Shown: piece by piece, positions 40,001-47,243 of the stretch
Layout: every line of letters begins with the position of its first letter
How positions within the stretch are numbered: position 1 is the first letter of the stretch
Source: Gulosibacter sediminis
GTDB lineage: Bacteria; Actinomycetota; Actinomycetes; Actinomycetales; Microbacteriaceae
Reading direction: 5' to 3'
DNA length: 64,000 bases
Assembly: GCF_023370115.1 (NCBI RefSeq)
Contig: NZ_CP097160.1
Location: forward strand, 2,480,001 to 2,544,000
Notes under the pieces: generated by a model
What the model was told of the DNA's origin: nothing
The model's input: only the letters and a program-made list of their open reading frames with translations
Databases searched by the model: none
Position numbers and translations under genes: made by a program

Positions 40001-41227
40001 CAGGGCATCGGCGCGCTCGCGCAGGCGGTCGGGCATGCGGTGCAGCGACACCCGAAGCGGGGCGCCGCCCTCCTCGCGCAGCAGGTGCGCCGACCCCGCG
40101 AGCCGGCGCAGCAGCGTCGCCGAGTCGGGCAGGTCGACCGGCAGCGCGATGCCGGCGCGGGCGCCGATCGCGTGCTCGGCGCGCAGCGCACGCAGCAGGG
40201 TCTCGACCGCGAGCTCGACGTTGCGCGAGGTCGTCGCCCGCAACACCAGGCGCGGCTGGTGCTGCTGCTCGCGCGCGACGGCGAGCAGGGTCGCGAGCTG
40301 GGCGGCGGCACGGTCGGCCGTGCCCGAGAAGTCCCAGTCGACGGGGCGCGGCTCGAGCGCGTTCCAGTCGAGCTCGACCTGCGCGACGCTCGGATGTGTG
40401 AGCAGGGTGCGCACGCGCCCCCGCACGGCCGCGGCGCCGCGCTCGCCGAGCACCGGGTCGGTGAGCGGACGCACGCGCACGTCGGCGTTGCGTTCGCGGG
40501 CACGGTCGAGGGCCTTGTTCAGCGGCTCGGCGCCGGCCTCGGTGACGGCCTGGCCGAAGAGGCCGCGCGTCGCCCGGCGCACTGCGGGCACGGCAATGAA
40601 GGGAATGCCCGGGCCGGCGAAGGCGCCGAGGCGGAACTTGCGGCGCGTGGCCGGGGTGAGCGACGCTGGGATGCGGTCGCCGAGGTCGCTCAGGCCGAAG
40701 CCCGAGGCCAGCAGGTCGTCGGGGCGGAGCACGTCGTCGATGAGGCCCCGGAGGAAGGCGGCGCCGCCCTCCTCGTCGAGCGCGCGGTCGAGGTCGCCAC
40801 GGCCGTCGAGCTTCTCGCGTCGTCGCGAGCTCGTCTCAGCCTCGAGTTGCCGGTGGAGCTCCTCGCGCTGCCGCGCATCCTCTTGCCACCATCGGCCGAG
40901 TAGCTCGAGCGCGGGCGGCACGGCCGCGTCGATCGGCACGTTGCCGGGCGTCTGCACCTCCTGGCGTTCGGCCTGGGGCTGGGCGCGGGGCGGCAACGGT
41001 GTCGGCGTGATGACCTCGGCCTGCTCGATCGGCTCGGCGTGCTCGGCGTAGTCCTCCGGCGCATCCTCTTGGCGCTTGCGATGCATCACATCGCGCACGA
41101 GGTCCGCTCGTTCAACCCGTCGGGCCCGCGCCTGCGACTGTCGCGGATCCCTCCCCTCCGATGCCGGTGGCGTAGTGCCCGGGGCGCCGGGATTACCCGC
41201 GTCATCGGGGGGAAGGAGATCTGCCAT
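37073..41227 (-). CDS. PutA-like protein with both active sites substituted (probable pseudoenzyme)
   Basis: A 1384-residue relative of bifunctional PutA (proline dehydrogenase plus glutamate-semialdehyde dehydrogenase). Order: a disordered charged extension of about 120 residues, a barrel-like region, an aldehyde-dehydrogenase fold, and a C-terminal tail. The overall fold is recognisable (VAVPGWIFPVSSVVS, ILKPSPRTERTAAIVARVFW, DDTGRLWTPGVRTGV, RQPYGGWKRSMIGTKLKSGGPN). Key residues are gone. The expected LPLIAETSGKN reads LPLIGGSGGKS (catalytic Glu lost). The expected GQKCSAAS reads GQDPLRPS (catalytic Cys replaced by Pro, same length). In the proline dehydrogenase region VRVVKGAN reads LRVSLHRM. 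The frame is fully open. The ATG has TAAGCT 7 nt upstream, overlapping the mobA stop. Confidence 0.8.
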   Translation of the reverse strand: MADLLPPDDAGNPGAPGTTPPASEGRDPRQSQARARRVERADLVRDVMHRKRQEDAPEDYAEHAEPIEQAEVITPTPLPPRAQPQAERQEVQTPGNVPIDAAVPPALELLGRWWQEDARQREELHRQLEAETSSRRREKLDGRGDLDRALDEEGGAAFLRGLIDDVLRPDDLLASGFGLSDLGDRIPASLTPATRRKFRLGAFAGPGIPFIAVPAVRRATRGLFGQAVTEAGAEPLNKALDRARERNADVRVRPLTDPVLGERGAAAVRGRVRTLLTHPSVAQVELDWNALEPRPVDWDFSGTADRAAAQLATLLAVAREQQHQPRLVLRATTSRNVELAVETLLRALRAEHAIGARAGIALPVDLPDSATLLRRLAGSAHLLREEGGAPLRVSLHRMPDRLRERADALRNGWRVATYLTDEDVDANMARLIDGVLTAEHRGVLELEVDSTVAMDATLAASIARARESFTRVGVVIRPDTTEAELTRLRELGVDLTMRVAQLPENAGWRPAAAYLRAIVTDRARQHVEAHEETSVDGLGPQQERLLSAVARMHQIPAGQLRHQERIAPEDAPGVTAAIKLELFPEGMFEDEPEPATRDTLLTDSVDLSNLAQEAQATTVLGDRDLGAGLPVDRPEPQETGVMPAGDASGSINPAETGATPNLTEVVLGLRRGRILRNTFRNDPLSDPTLENVRDWASNIQRRAARSELGVDEAAEHQLGSVEQVQEIIDRAHVAGDSWRQTSGWERAATLEQIAKALDANRARLIEVAMSETGLAFDEIDRDVSHAIDLANYDAHLARQLDRMQGAEFEPVAVSVAVPGWIFPVSSVVSILVAALGAGSAVILKPSPRTERTAAIVARVFWSTELADGLLQVAGNDYSRITDDQLGRELIVDERVERVLMQGAYNTASHFLEWRPDLPLIGGSGGKSSVIVTPAADYDQAARDIAHSVVSAAGQDPLRPSTAILVGSAAFKSRFAEQLADAVASTRIGYPADPSVHAGPLVAKAAGKGYEMLTELAEGERWLVEPRSLDDTGRLWTPGVRTGVKPTSPLLRNDAAVPVINIVHADHLNAAIELQNHLDYGLGAGLFSLDRSEIAQWVQGVEAGNLFVNRDVVEHRVQRQPYGGWKRSMIGTKLKSGGPNTLLHLGAWRPAEHSQSHTLHLRGLEESTARLIEALQPGLAFDDFERVRRTALSCQIAWNEEYGEVVDVTNLPVERNLLRYRPALCLIRISADATAAELGQVLVAASAARAKFLISTANELPPTLLRELAQREAQVRIERDDEFLERMRDEGLVEAPRIRLLGGSRSQLCAHLKNSVDIALFSDDVTLAGRLEMLPFLREQSISITAHRFGYRDERVQQLFPHELVIDHNVSVLSEGGQLRRPEGA

Positions 41228-41237
41228 AGAGGCGAGC

Positions 41238-43139
41238 TTACTTCGGCTGCTGCAGAATTCCGTCGAAGAACGCGGCCAATTCGGCAGTCGCGTCGAGCGG
41301 CAGCACCTGGGCAACGTACTGGTCGGGGCGCACGACGACGATCGCGCCGTCGCGCGAGATTTCACGCTCGTCGAAGATGTCGTGACCGCGCCCGGTGGCG
41401 AACACCTTCTCCCAGTCGTTCACCCGCCACTCGCCGATCTCGGGGAAGAAGACGGCGGGCACGTCGGCGTATTCGACTTCGGTGTAGTCCTGCTGGTAGA
41501 TCACCTTCGCGTCGAAGTACGCATCCTGGTCAAGGCCCGCCGGCGTGAACTTCACGATGGGCGAGGCGGGGTCGGAGCCGAGCCACTCCCCCAGGCGCTT
41601 CGTCGCCGAGTCCTCGCTCGGCTTCGCCGCGTCGGCGAACACGTAGATGCGCCAGCGGCCGTCGGCGGCGTGGCTGTGGCCGAGGTGGAGCGGGTTGTTG
41701 TCGCCGCGGCGCACGACCATGGCCGACTTGAAGCGCTTGCCGAGGGGGAAGCCGGCGGCGAGCTGCTGGTGCTCGTCGCTGCCGCAGAGTCGCGAGAGCG
41801 GCTTGTACTGGGTCATGAACCCGGCCGGAAACTCGAAGGTCTTCTCGTAGAACTCCTCGAGCTGGCCCGGGTAGTCGAACTCCTCGGGCTTGCGCGCCAT
41901 CATCGACGACCACTCGCGGTCGAAGTCGATGAGGTTCTGCGCGATCTCCTGCCGCTCATCCGAGTACGAGTGCAGCAGCGAGGCGTCGGCGCGGCCCTCG
42001 AGCACGTGCCCGAGCTTCCACGAGATGTTCCAGCCGTCCTGCATCGACACGTTCATGCCCTGGCCGGCTTTCGCCGAGTGGGTGTGGCAGGCGTCGCCGC
42101 AAATGAAGACGTGCGGGTTCTTCGTGGCCTCGTCGCCGTCGTCGATCTCGTCGAACTTATCGGTGACGCGGTGGCCGACCTCGTACACCGAGCTCCAGGC
42201 GACGTCGCGCACGTCGATCGAGTAGGGCGCGTAGATCTCGTTGGCGCGGCGAATGACCTCCTCGACCGGGGTGTTGCGCACCGCGTGGTTGTCGTCGACC
42301 GGCACCTCGCCGAGGTCGACGTAGATGCGGCAGAGGTGCCCGCCCTCGCGCGGGATGTGCAGGATCGAGCCGCGCTCGGAGTGGATCGTGCACTTGAGGC
42401 GCCAGTCGGGGAAGTCGGTCTTCACGATCACGTCCATGACACCCCACGCGTGGTTCGCCGTGTCGCCCTGCGGGATGCGCCCGATCGACTTGCGCACGCA
42501 GCTGTGCGCGCCGTCGCAGCCGATCACGTACTTCGCGCGGATCGTGCGCTCGCTGCCGGCATCCGCCCCGTCGGTGCGCCGCAGCTGCACCGTCACGGGG
42601 TACTCCTTGGCGGCGTCGTCGCCGACCTCGAGCGAGAGGAACTCCCAGCCGTAGTCGGGCGTGATGCGCCCGGGCGCGCGCTTCGCGGCCTGCGCGTAGT
42701 AGTCGAGCACTCGGGCCTGGTTCACGCAGAGGTGCGGGAACTCCGAGAGCGCGTGGTCGGGGTCGTCGAGCGTGCGACCGGTGCGGATGATGTTGCCCGG
42801 GTTCGCCGGGTCGGGGGTCCACGACGCCATCTCGGTGATGCGGTAGCCCTCGGCGATGATCGCCTCGGCGAAGCCGAAGGCCTGAAAGGTCTCGACCGAG
42901 CGGGCCTGGATGCCGTCGGCCTGGCCGAGCTCGAGGCGACCGGGGCGGCGCTCGATGAGGTGGGTCTTCACGTTCGGGAACTGCGCGAGTTGCGCGGCGG
43001 CGAGCATGCCAGCAGGGCCGGAACCAACGATGAGCACGTCAACCTCGTCGGGCAGCTCGGTGGGGCGGTTCGCGCCATAGCCAACCGCCGGCTTGATGCG
43101 GGGCTCGCCGGAGACGTAGCCGTGGTGGTGGAACTGCAT
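41238..43139 (-). CDS. mobA: FAD-dependent aromatic monooxygenase, 3-hydroxybenzoate 4-monooxygenase type
   Basis: A 633-residue group A flavoprotein hydroxylase. It opens MQFHHHGY, has the FAD motif VDVLIVGSGPAGMLAAAQLA, the phrase ELGQADGIQARSVETFQAFGFAE, the DG motif GCDGAHSCVRKSIGR, and the second FAD motif FICGDACHTHSAKAGQGMN, then a thioredoxin-like C-terminal domain ending IVVVRPDQYVAQVLPL. This matches 3-hydroxybenzoate 4-hydroxylase, which makes protocatechuate with NADPH and oxygen; phenol 2-monooxygenase is the near alternative. GAGGAGAG precedes the ATG. No ring-cleavage genes or dedicated regulator lie nearby. The PutA-like gene follows after 10 nt. Confidence 0.85.
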   Translation of the reverse strand: MQFHHHGYVSGEPRIKPAVGYGANRPTELPDEVDVLIVGSGPAGMLAAAQLAQFPNVKTHLIERRPGRLELGQADGIQARSVETFQAFGFAEAIIAEGYRITEMASWTPDPANPGNIIRTGRTLDDPDHALSEFPHLCVNQARVLDYYAQAAKRAPGRITPDYGWEFLSLEVGDDAAKEYPVTVQLRRTDGADAGSERTIRAKYVIGCDGAHSCVRKSIGRIPQGDTANHAWGVMDVIVKTDFPDWRLKCTIHSERGSILHIPREGGHLCRIYVDLGEVPVDDNHAVRNTPVEEVIRRANEIYAPYSIDVRDVAWSSVYEVGHRVTDKFDEIDDGDEATKNPHVFICGDACHTHSAKAGQGMNVSMQDGWNISWKLGHVLEGRADASLLHSYSDERQEIAQNLIDFDREWSSMMARKPEEFDYPGQLEEFYEKTFEFPAGFMTQYKPLSRLCGSDEHQQLAAGFPLGKRFKSAMVVRRGDNNPLHLGHSHAADGRWRIYVFADAAKPSEDSATKRLGEWLGSDPASPIVKFTPAGLDQDAYFDAKVIYQQDYTEVEYADVPAVFFPEIGEWRVNDWEKVFATGRGHDIFDEREISRDGAIVVVRPDQYVAQVLPLDATAELAAFFDGILQQPK

Positions 43140-43188
43140 TGGTCGCTCTCCTCGGTCGCCCGAGCCACCGCCGCGTGGATCGGGCATT

Positions 43189-43203
43189 GTTCACTATTTG
43201 AAC
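43189..43203. promoter_or_regulatory. Inverted repeat upstream of mobA, possible operator
   Basis: GTTCA-N5-TGAAC lies 50 bp before the mobA start in an AT-richer stretch. The arms are only 5 bp, so it is a weak candidate for a regulator site. Confidence 0.3.
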
Positions 43204-43242
43204 GCGTAGTTCGATTGTTGCATACGAGATTGGCGCAAAACA

Positions 43243-43280
43243 AGATGCGCGGGCGCGACCATGGTCGCGCCCGCGCATCT
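43243..43280 (-). terminator. Intrinsic terminator of the thioesterase gene
   Basis: A perfect 38-nt palindrome (18-bp arms, centre CCATGG) begins AGATGCGCGGGCGCGACC. On the minus strand it is followed by TTGTTTTG, a usable U-tract. It lies 20 bp after the thioesterase stop. Confidence 0.85.
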
Positions 43281-43299
43281 AAGCGGTTGGAGAGTCGGC

Positions 43300-43860
43300 C
43301 TATTCGGCGGCCGCGTGCCACTCGTTCGGGTACGGCGAGCGGGTCGACGGCACGCGCGCGGCCTCGCCCCACTCGAGCACCCAGTCGGGCATGACGGCGG
43401 GCACATCGGCGGCCTCGTGCAGCTGCTCGAGCACCTGATCGTGGCTGATCGCACCGTTCGGGCCGGTGAAGCGGCCGAGCACGAACGACTGCGCGTAGAT
43501 CTCGCCATCCTTCACGAAGCGGTGCTCGATGTAGAAGTTGCGGTCGTCCATGCCGAGGTAACGCGTGTTGAGCTCGTACTTGTCGCCGAGGGTGAGCGAT
43601 TTGCGGTAGGTCATGGTCTGGCGCGCGACGACCGCGTTCCAGCCGAGGGCCTGGATGCGCTTCCACAGCCCCGTGCGCAGCATGAAGTCGAGGCGCCCTA
43701 AGTCCTGAATCGTCAGGTAGGTGCCGTTGTTCATGTGCATTTGCACGTCAAGGTCGAGGGGGCGCACCGTCATTCGGATGCGCGAGATGTCACGAACGTC
43801 GCGGGGGCGGGCGGTCTTTGCCTGCAGCCACACGCGGAGCATGCGCCAGAAAAACTTCAC
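43300..43860 (-). CDS. Acyl-CoA thioesterase-like hotdog protein
   Basis: A 186-residue 4HBT/THEM6-like protein. The hotdog start MTVRPLDLDVQMHMNNGTYL carries the active-site Asp/Asn region, followed by DLGRLDFMLRTGLWKRI and a long strand TYRKSLTLGDKYELNTRYLG. The likely role is hydrolysis of an acyl-CoA, with unknown chain. It starts with GTG at 43860; TAGGCT lies 6 nt upstream and no Shine-Dalgarno is present. It ends at a strong terminator. Confidence 0.8.
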   Translation of the reverse strand: MKFFWRMLRVWLQAKTARPRDVRDISRIRMTVRPLDLDVQMHMNNGTYLTIQDLGRLDFMLRTGLWKRIQALGWNAVVARQTMTYRKSLTLGDKYELNTRYLGMDDRNFYIEHRFVKDGEIYAQSFVLGRFTGPNGAISHDQVLEQLHEAADVPAVMPDWVLEWGEAARVPSTRSPYPNEWHAAAE

Positions 43861-44044
43861 GCGCCGAGCCTAGGTGGCCGGGCGCGTGAAGCCATGACGC
43901 TTGTTGAGTCCCTACAGTCGCGGCGGTCGCTAGCTGTACTTCCCCGGCTTGTTGTGAACGTCTGGGCTCGGTGAGTGCGTCTCCGATCCCCGAAGCCTTC
44001 CTGCGCCGCATGATCGGACCCTCGTCGCACGGAGTGGCGCCGTC

Positions 44045-44095
44045 AGCGACAACTGGCGCCGTCAGCATCGCGCCAGTTGTCACTGACAGCGCCAC
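44045..44095. repeat. 51-bp dispersed intergenic repeat, copy C
   Basis: Aligns without gaps to the copies at 4000, 23361 and 23456. It begins AGCGACAACTGG, with GCGCCAGTTGT at position 26 and GCGCCAC at position 45. The arms at 44048-44059 and 44070-44081 form a perfect 12-bp inverted repeat. Confidence 0.8.
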
Positions 44096-44216
44096 TTCCA
44101 TTCGCACCGCGACGTTGAGAGCGCCACTTCCGTTCGCACCGCGTCACTGAGCGCGCCAATGGCATTTGCGCGGCGTCGCTGACCGCGCCACTGCTCACGC
44201 GACAGGCATCAGGGCG
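44089..44216. repeat. Degenerate 32-bp tandem array
   Basis: GCGCCA recurs at 44089, 44121, 44153 and 44185, exactly 32 bp apart. Units 1 and 2 share GCGCCACTTCC and TTCGCACCGCG; units 3 and 4 are more diverged. The array continues directly from the 51-bp repeat. The gap 43873-44434 otherwise holds only the hairpin at 44301. Confidence 0.7.
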
Positions 44217-44300
44217 GAGTTGGGCACTTGCCGCGATAGAGTTTGACGCCCCAATGGCGCCGAAGTTCGAGTCCCCACCTCGGCGTGTGCTGGGTCGACA

Positions 44301-44372
44301 TGACCCAGGTGTCCCATATACGGCGCAGGAGGTATATATCCCTTCTGCGCCGTATATGGGACAGCCGGGTCA
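44301..44372. repeat. Long inverted repeat downstream of hemD
   Basis: Perfect 18-bp arms, GTCCCATATACGGCGCAG at 44311-44328 and its complement at 44345-44362, enclose a 16-nt loop with TATATATCC. An outer TGACCC/GGGTCA pair (44301-44306, 44367-44372) extends the stem across a 4x4 internal loop. It may terminate hemD transcription, or be a small mobile or structural element; no U-tract follows. Confidence 0.75.
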
Positions 44373-44434
44373 CCTTGCCTCGTTGCGCCGGCGAACTCGC
44401 CGCCCACCGTTCACAACGTCACAGGGAAGAACAG

Positions 44435-45367
44435 CTAGCTACCGTCGCGCGGCAGGTTGATCTTGCCGGTCTCGGGGCGCTCTTCGTCGACCGCGGGCAC
44501 GTCCTCCGGCGGCACCGAGTCGCCGAACTCCTCGCGCTCGAGGCGCATGAGCTCGCGCAGGTCGAGCGCGCTCGTCTCGGCGAGGGGCTCGCCCATGACG
44601 ATCCACTCCATGCCGTCGAGCAGCGACGCAACCGAGCGTTGGCGCGCGACGACGTCGATGCGCAGGCCGAGGGCGCGCGCATCCTTCGCCGTTCGGGGAC
44701 CGATCGCCGCGAGCAGCAGATCGCTCGGCACGGGCGAGAACTGCTTCTGCACCTGCTCGGCGACCGAGCCCGAGGTGATGAGCACGGCGCGGATGCGGCT
44801 ATTGCGAATGTCGTGCTGGATCGACTCGGCCGCGGGCACGCCGACACTGCGGTAGGCGATCACCGAGTCGACGCTGTGGCCGCGGCGCGCGAGGCCGTTC
44901 GAGAACGCGGGCTTCGAGTGCTCGGAGTGGAGCCAGAGCACTCGGATCTTCGGCATGCGCCGGCCGCTCTCGCGCCACTCCACGAGCAGACCCTTGGCCG
45001 AGTTGTCGTGCGTCGGTACGAAGTCGACCTTGTAGCCAGCCGCGGAGAGCGCGGTGGCGGTGGTCTCACCGGCCGCCGCGATGCGCGTGCTCTCGGGCAC
45101 GCGCGCCTGCAGCGAGTGCATGACGTCGACGGTCGTCGCGCTCGTGACCACGAGCCAGTCGTACTCGCCGCGCTCGAGCCGCACGAGCGCATCCATGAGC
45201 TTCGGCGAGTCGCCGGGGGCGGGGCTCGCGAAGTTGATCAGCGGCGCAGTAATGGGAAACGCCCCGCGGGCGCGCACGGCCTCGGCCACGTCGTGGCCGA
45301 AGGTGCCGCCGCGAGGAACCAGAATCTTCCAACCGCGAAGCGGTCCAAGCGTTCGTTGGCTAGTCAT
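44435..45367 (-). CDS. hemD: Uroporphyrinogen-III synthase
   Basis: Cyclises hydroxymethylbilane to uroporphyrinogen III in heme synthesis. The 310-residue protein has the two-lobed HemD fold with GWKILVPRGGTFGHDVAEAV, ALVRLERGEYDWLVVTSATTVDVM, RIAAAGETTATALSAAGY and ITSGSVAEQVQKQF; LLAAIGPRTAKDARALGL completes the second lobe. A C-terminal tail of about 40 acidic residues is not usual. No hemB, hemC, hemE or hemG is nearby. It lies 9 nt downstream of the HemQ-like gene. Confidence 0.88.
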   Translation of the reverse strand: MTSQRTLGPLRGWKILVPRGGTFGHDVAEAVRARGAFPITAPLINFASPAPGDSPKLMDALVRLERGEYDWLVVTSATTVDVMHSLQARVPESTRIAAAGETTATALSAAGYKVDFVPTHDNSAKGLLVEWRESGRRMPKIRVLWLHSEHSKPAFSNGLARRGHSVDSVIAYRSVGVPAAESIQHDIRNSRIRAVLITSGSVAEQVQKQFSPVPSDLLLAAIGPRTAKDARALGLRIDVVARQRSVASLLDGMEWIVMGEPLAETSALDLRELMRLEREEFGDSVPPEDVPAVDEERPETGKINLPRDGS

Positions 45368-45376
45368 GGCAGCGGG

Positions 45377-46093
45377 TCATCGCAGAACTTCAAATACCTC
45401 AGAGGAGTTGATCCAACGGCCGGTCAGCGGGGTGCCGGCCACGGCGATCGAGTCGCCGAAGGGTTCGGAGGGGTCGCCGAGCAGCCACTGCGGCTCGTCG
45501 GCCTCAGCCACAATCGTAAACGCGTCGATGCCGACGCCGACGCGCGAGTGCAGGCTCACGACCGCGGCCGCATCCTCGTCGCCAAGCTCTTCGTCGTCTT
45601 CGTCCTCGACCTCGTCGGCCGCCTCGACCGGCTGGAAGTTCGGCTCGGCGTGCCGACCCGAGCCGCCCTCGGTCGTGCCGAAGGCGTCGACGAAGCTGAT
45701 CCAGGCGCCGGCCTCGGGCTCGAGCTCGGTGAGCTCAACCGTGAGGTCGGCCGACACGGGCGCGGTCGCGAAGTAGCGGCTGAACACGCGCAGCAGCTGG
45801 CGGTAGGCCCACTGGAGGTCGTCGGCCACCGGGCCGCGCAGCCACAGGCACACCGCCGGGTCGGCGAAGCTGCCGAGGGTGAGGTCGTAGATGCCGCGCA
45901 CCTCGACGCCCTCGTCACGAATCTCGGCGAGCACGCCCTCGAACTGCTCGAGCGACTTCACGGCCTCATCGGCCGCGGCCACCTCGGCGTAGTCGCTGTC
46001 GGTGTTGACGCCAAACGTGGCGAAAACCGAGTAGTTCACCGACTCGTCGGTCGACTCGAGGTCTTCGCCCTCAAACGGTGCTGCTTCGGTCAT
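45377..46093 (-). CDS. Degenerate HemQ/chlorite-dismutase-like protein
   Basis: A 238-residue protein. The first half (NYSVFATF, VEVRGIYDLTLGSFADPAVCLWLRGPVADDLQWAYRQLLRVF) follows the pattern of HemQ, the coproheme decarboxylase (VRGxYDxxGLRADADLMIWWHA...LQxxYRxFRRT). The end (FTIVAEADEPQWLL...GTPLTGRWINSSEVFEVLR) resembles the HemQ C-terminus (AFEADELHRIV...VPFFTGRR). The middle, where relatives have the RPAEFN and VCVYPFVRSYEWY segments that bind heme, is replaced by unrelated sequence with an acidic stretch EVEDEDDEELGDEDAA. Catalysis is therefore doubtful. AAAGGAG precedes the ATG. Position next to hemD supports the family call. Confidence 0.55.
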   Translation of the reverse strand: MTEAAPFEGEDLESTDESVNYSVFATFGVNTDSDYAEVAAADEAVKSLEQFEGVLAEIRDEGVEVRGIYDLTLGSFADPAVCLWLRGPVADDLQWAYRQLLRVFSRYFATAPVSADLTVELTELEPEAGAWISFVDAFGTTEGGSGRHAEPNFQPVEAADEVEDEDDEELGDEDAAAVVSLHSRVGVGIDAFTIVAEADEPQWLLGDPSEPFGDSIAVAGTPLTGRWINSSEVFEVLR

Positions 46094-46107
46094 GCCGACT
46101 CCTTTGC

Positions 46108-46356
46108 TTAGCGCTTGCGGTTCGCGAGCACGATGGCGCCCGCGACAATGCCGACGAGGCCGAGCACGGCGCCGCCGAGCAGGCCGTAGACGCGAGTCGG
46201 GTTCTCGTCTTTCGCGCGCAGGAACTGCGCCTTGCGCTCGTCGGCCCACTCGCCGACGCGGGCGGGCACATCGAGGCGGTACTCGAGCGCGTTGAGCGTT
46301 TCGGCGAGTTCGCGGCGCAGCTCTTCGCGGCTGCGGCTCGGGGTGTCGTTACTCAT
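46108..46356 (-). CDS. DUF3618 domain protein
   Basis: An 82-residue protein. It has the DUF3618 pattern REELRRELAETLNALEYRLDVPARV near the start and one membrane helix (GLLGGAVLGLVGIVAGAIVLA) before a short basic end. Its start overlaps the preceding holin-like gene by 8 nt. Function unknown; these proteins often occur with holin-like and YtxH-like neighbours in actinobacteria, as here. Confidence 0.85.
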   Translation of the reverse strand: MSNDTPSRSREELRRELAETLNALEYRLDVPARVGEWADERKAQFLRAKDENPTRVYGLLGGAVLGLVGIVAGAIVLANRKR

Positions 46357-46828
46357 ACTTGCCCATTCCCTTCAGAGCGTTGAGGTCCTGCTTGACCGAC
46401 TTGACCGTGTCCTGCGGTACGACGCCCTGCATGCGCTTGAACAGCGTGATGGCGACGAGCGCGGCGATGATCATGATCACGAGCAGCGCGCCCGCGACGA
46501 TGAGCGCCGACAGCCACGGGGCGAACACCGTGTTGAGGCCGAGGATCGCGGCGGTGATGAGCACCGCCCAGAGCGTCAGCGCGAAGAACGCGACGACCGC
46601 GAACAGCCCCGCGCCGATGCCGCCCTTGATGGCCTTGCCCTGCAGCTCCTGCTTCGCCTCGGCCGCCTCGGCCTTGGCGAGCTCGATGCCGAGCCGCGGC
46701 ACATCGCCGAGCAGCTTGCCGAGCGGTCGCTTGGACTTTGGGTTGAACTTGCCGAAGCGCATCGGAGCTTCCGTGTTCGGGAAGGGTCCGCGCGCGTCAG
46801 ACGCGTTCGGCTTGTCGTAGGTACTCAC
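46349..46828 (-). CDS. Actinobacterial holin-superfamily (DUF1469-like) membrane protein
   Basis: A 159-residue protein with a polar N-terminus, an amphipathic helix (LGIELAKAEAAEAKQELQGKAIKGGIG) and two membrane helices (GAGLFAVVAFFALTLWAVLITAAI and LSALIVAGALLVIMIIAALVAI). This is the layout of the chromosomal phage-holin-family proteins of actinobacteria. There is no prophage context. GTG start at 46828 with AAGGGGG upstream. Likely part of an envelope-associated three-gene unit. Confidence 0.75.
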   Translation of the reverse strand: MSTYDKPNASDARGPFPNTEAPMRFGKFNPKSKRPLGKLLGDVPRLGIELAKAEAAEAKQELQGKAIKGGIGAGLFAVVAFFALTLWAVLITAAILGLNTVFAPWLSALIVAGALLVIMIIAALVAITLFKRMQGVVPQDTVKSVKQDLNALKGMGKYE

Positions 46829-46873
46829 AGGTGCCCCCTTGATTTCGAATCCACGGATAAGTTCGCGACGCGC

Positions 46874-47161
46874 CTAGCGCGCGTTGCGCTTGCCCTTGGC
46901 GCGGGCACCGTCGCCGAAGACGAGGTTGCCAAGCCCGGCGCCGATCTGGCCGACGCCCTTCAGCGTGCTCGTGACAAAGCTCGGCACGTACGTGTCGACG
47001 AGCCCCGCCACATTGTCACGCTGCTTCACGACCGCCTTCGAGTTCCAGAGCGCGCCAGCGCGCTCCGAAATCTGCTCGTAGCGCTCGCGCCCTGCGCGGG
47101 TCCCCAGTACGTACCCGGTGGCGATGCCGGCGATGAGTGCGATCTTGGTTGCAGCCTTCAT
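46874..47161 (-). CDS. Small YtxH-like membrane-associated protein
   Basis: A 95-residue protein starting MKAATKIALIAGIATGYVLGTRAGRERYEQI, a single N-terminal membrane segment followed by the G-x-RAGRERYEQ phrase common in YtxH-type proteins. The rest is weakly conserved and basic at the end. GAAGGA precedes the ATG. Probably co-transcribed with the holin-like and DUF3618 genes. Function unknown. Confidence 0.7.
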   Translation of the reverse strand: MKAATKIALIAGIATGYVLGTRAGRERYEQISERAGALWNSKAVVKQRDNVAGLVDTYVPSFVTSTLKGVGQIGAGLGNLVFGDGARAKGKRNAR

Positions 47162-47243
47162 GGTGCGTCCTTCACAGTCGGTGGGTGATCCAGCAAACCA
47201 CGTTAGTCACCGGATGTATCGGTTTCGTGAGAGCGAACCCGCG

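Noticed and set aside
37751-40903. A 1,050-codon plus-strand frame opposite the PutA-like gene
   Set aside because: Arg/Ala/Gly-rich shadow translation without motifs; the minus strand has recognisable aldehyde-dehydrogenase structure.
44089-44216. CRISPR array based on the regular 32-bp period
   Set aside because: Units are contiguous and degenerate along their whole length, with no alternation of identical repeats and unique spacers, and no cas genes are near.
46108-47161. Prophage remnant because of a holin-like protein
   Set aside because: Chromosomal DUF1469/holin-family proteins commonly sit with DUF3618 and YtxH-like genes in actinobacteria; no other phage genes are present.
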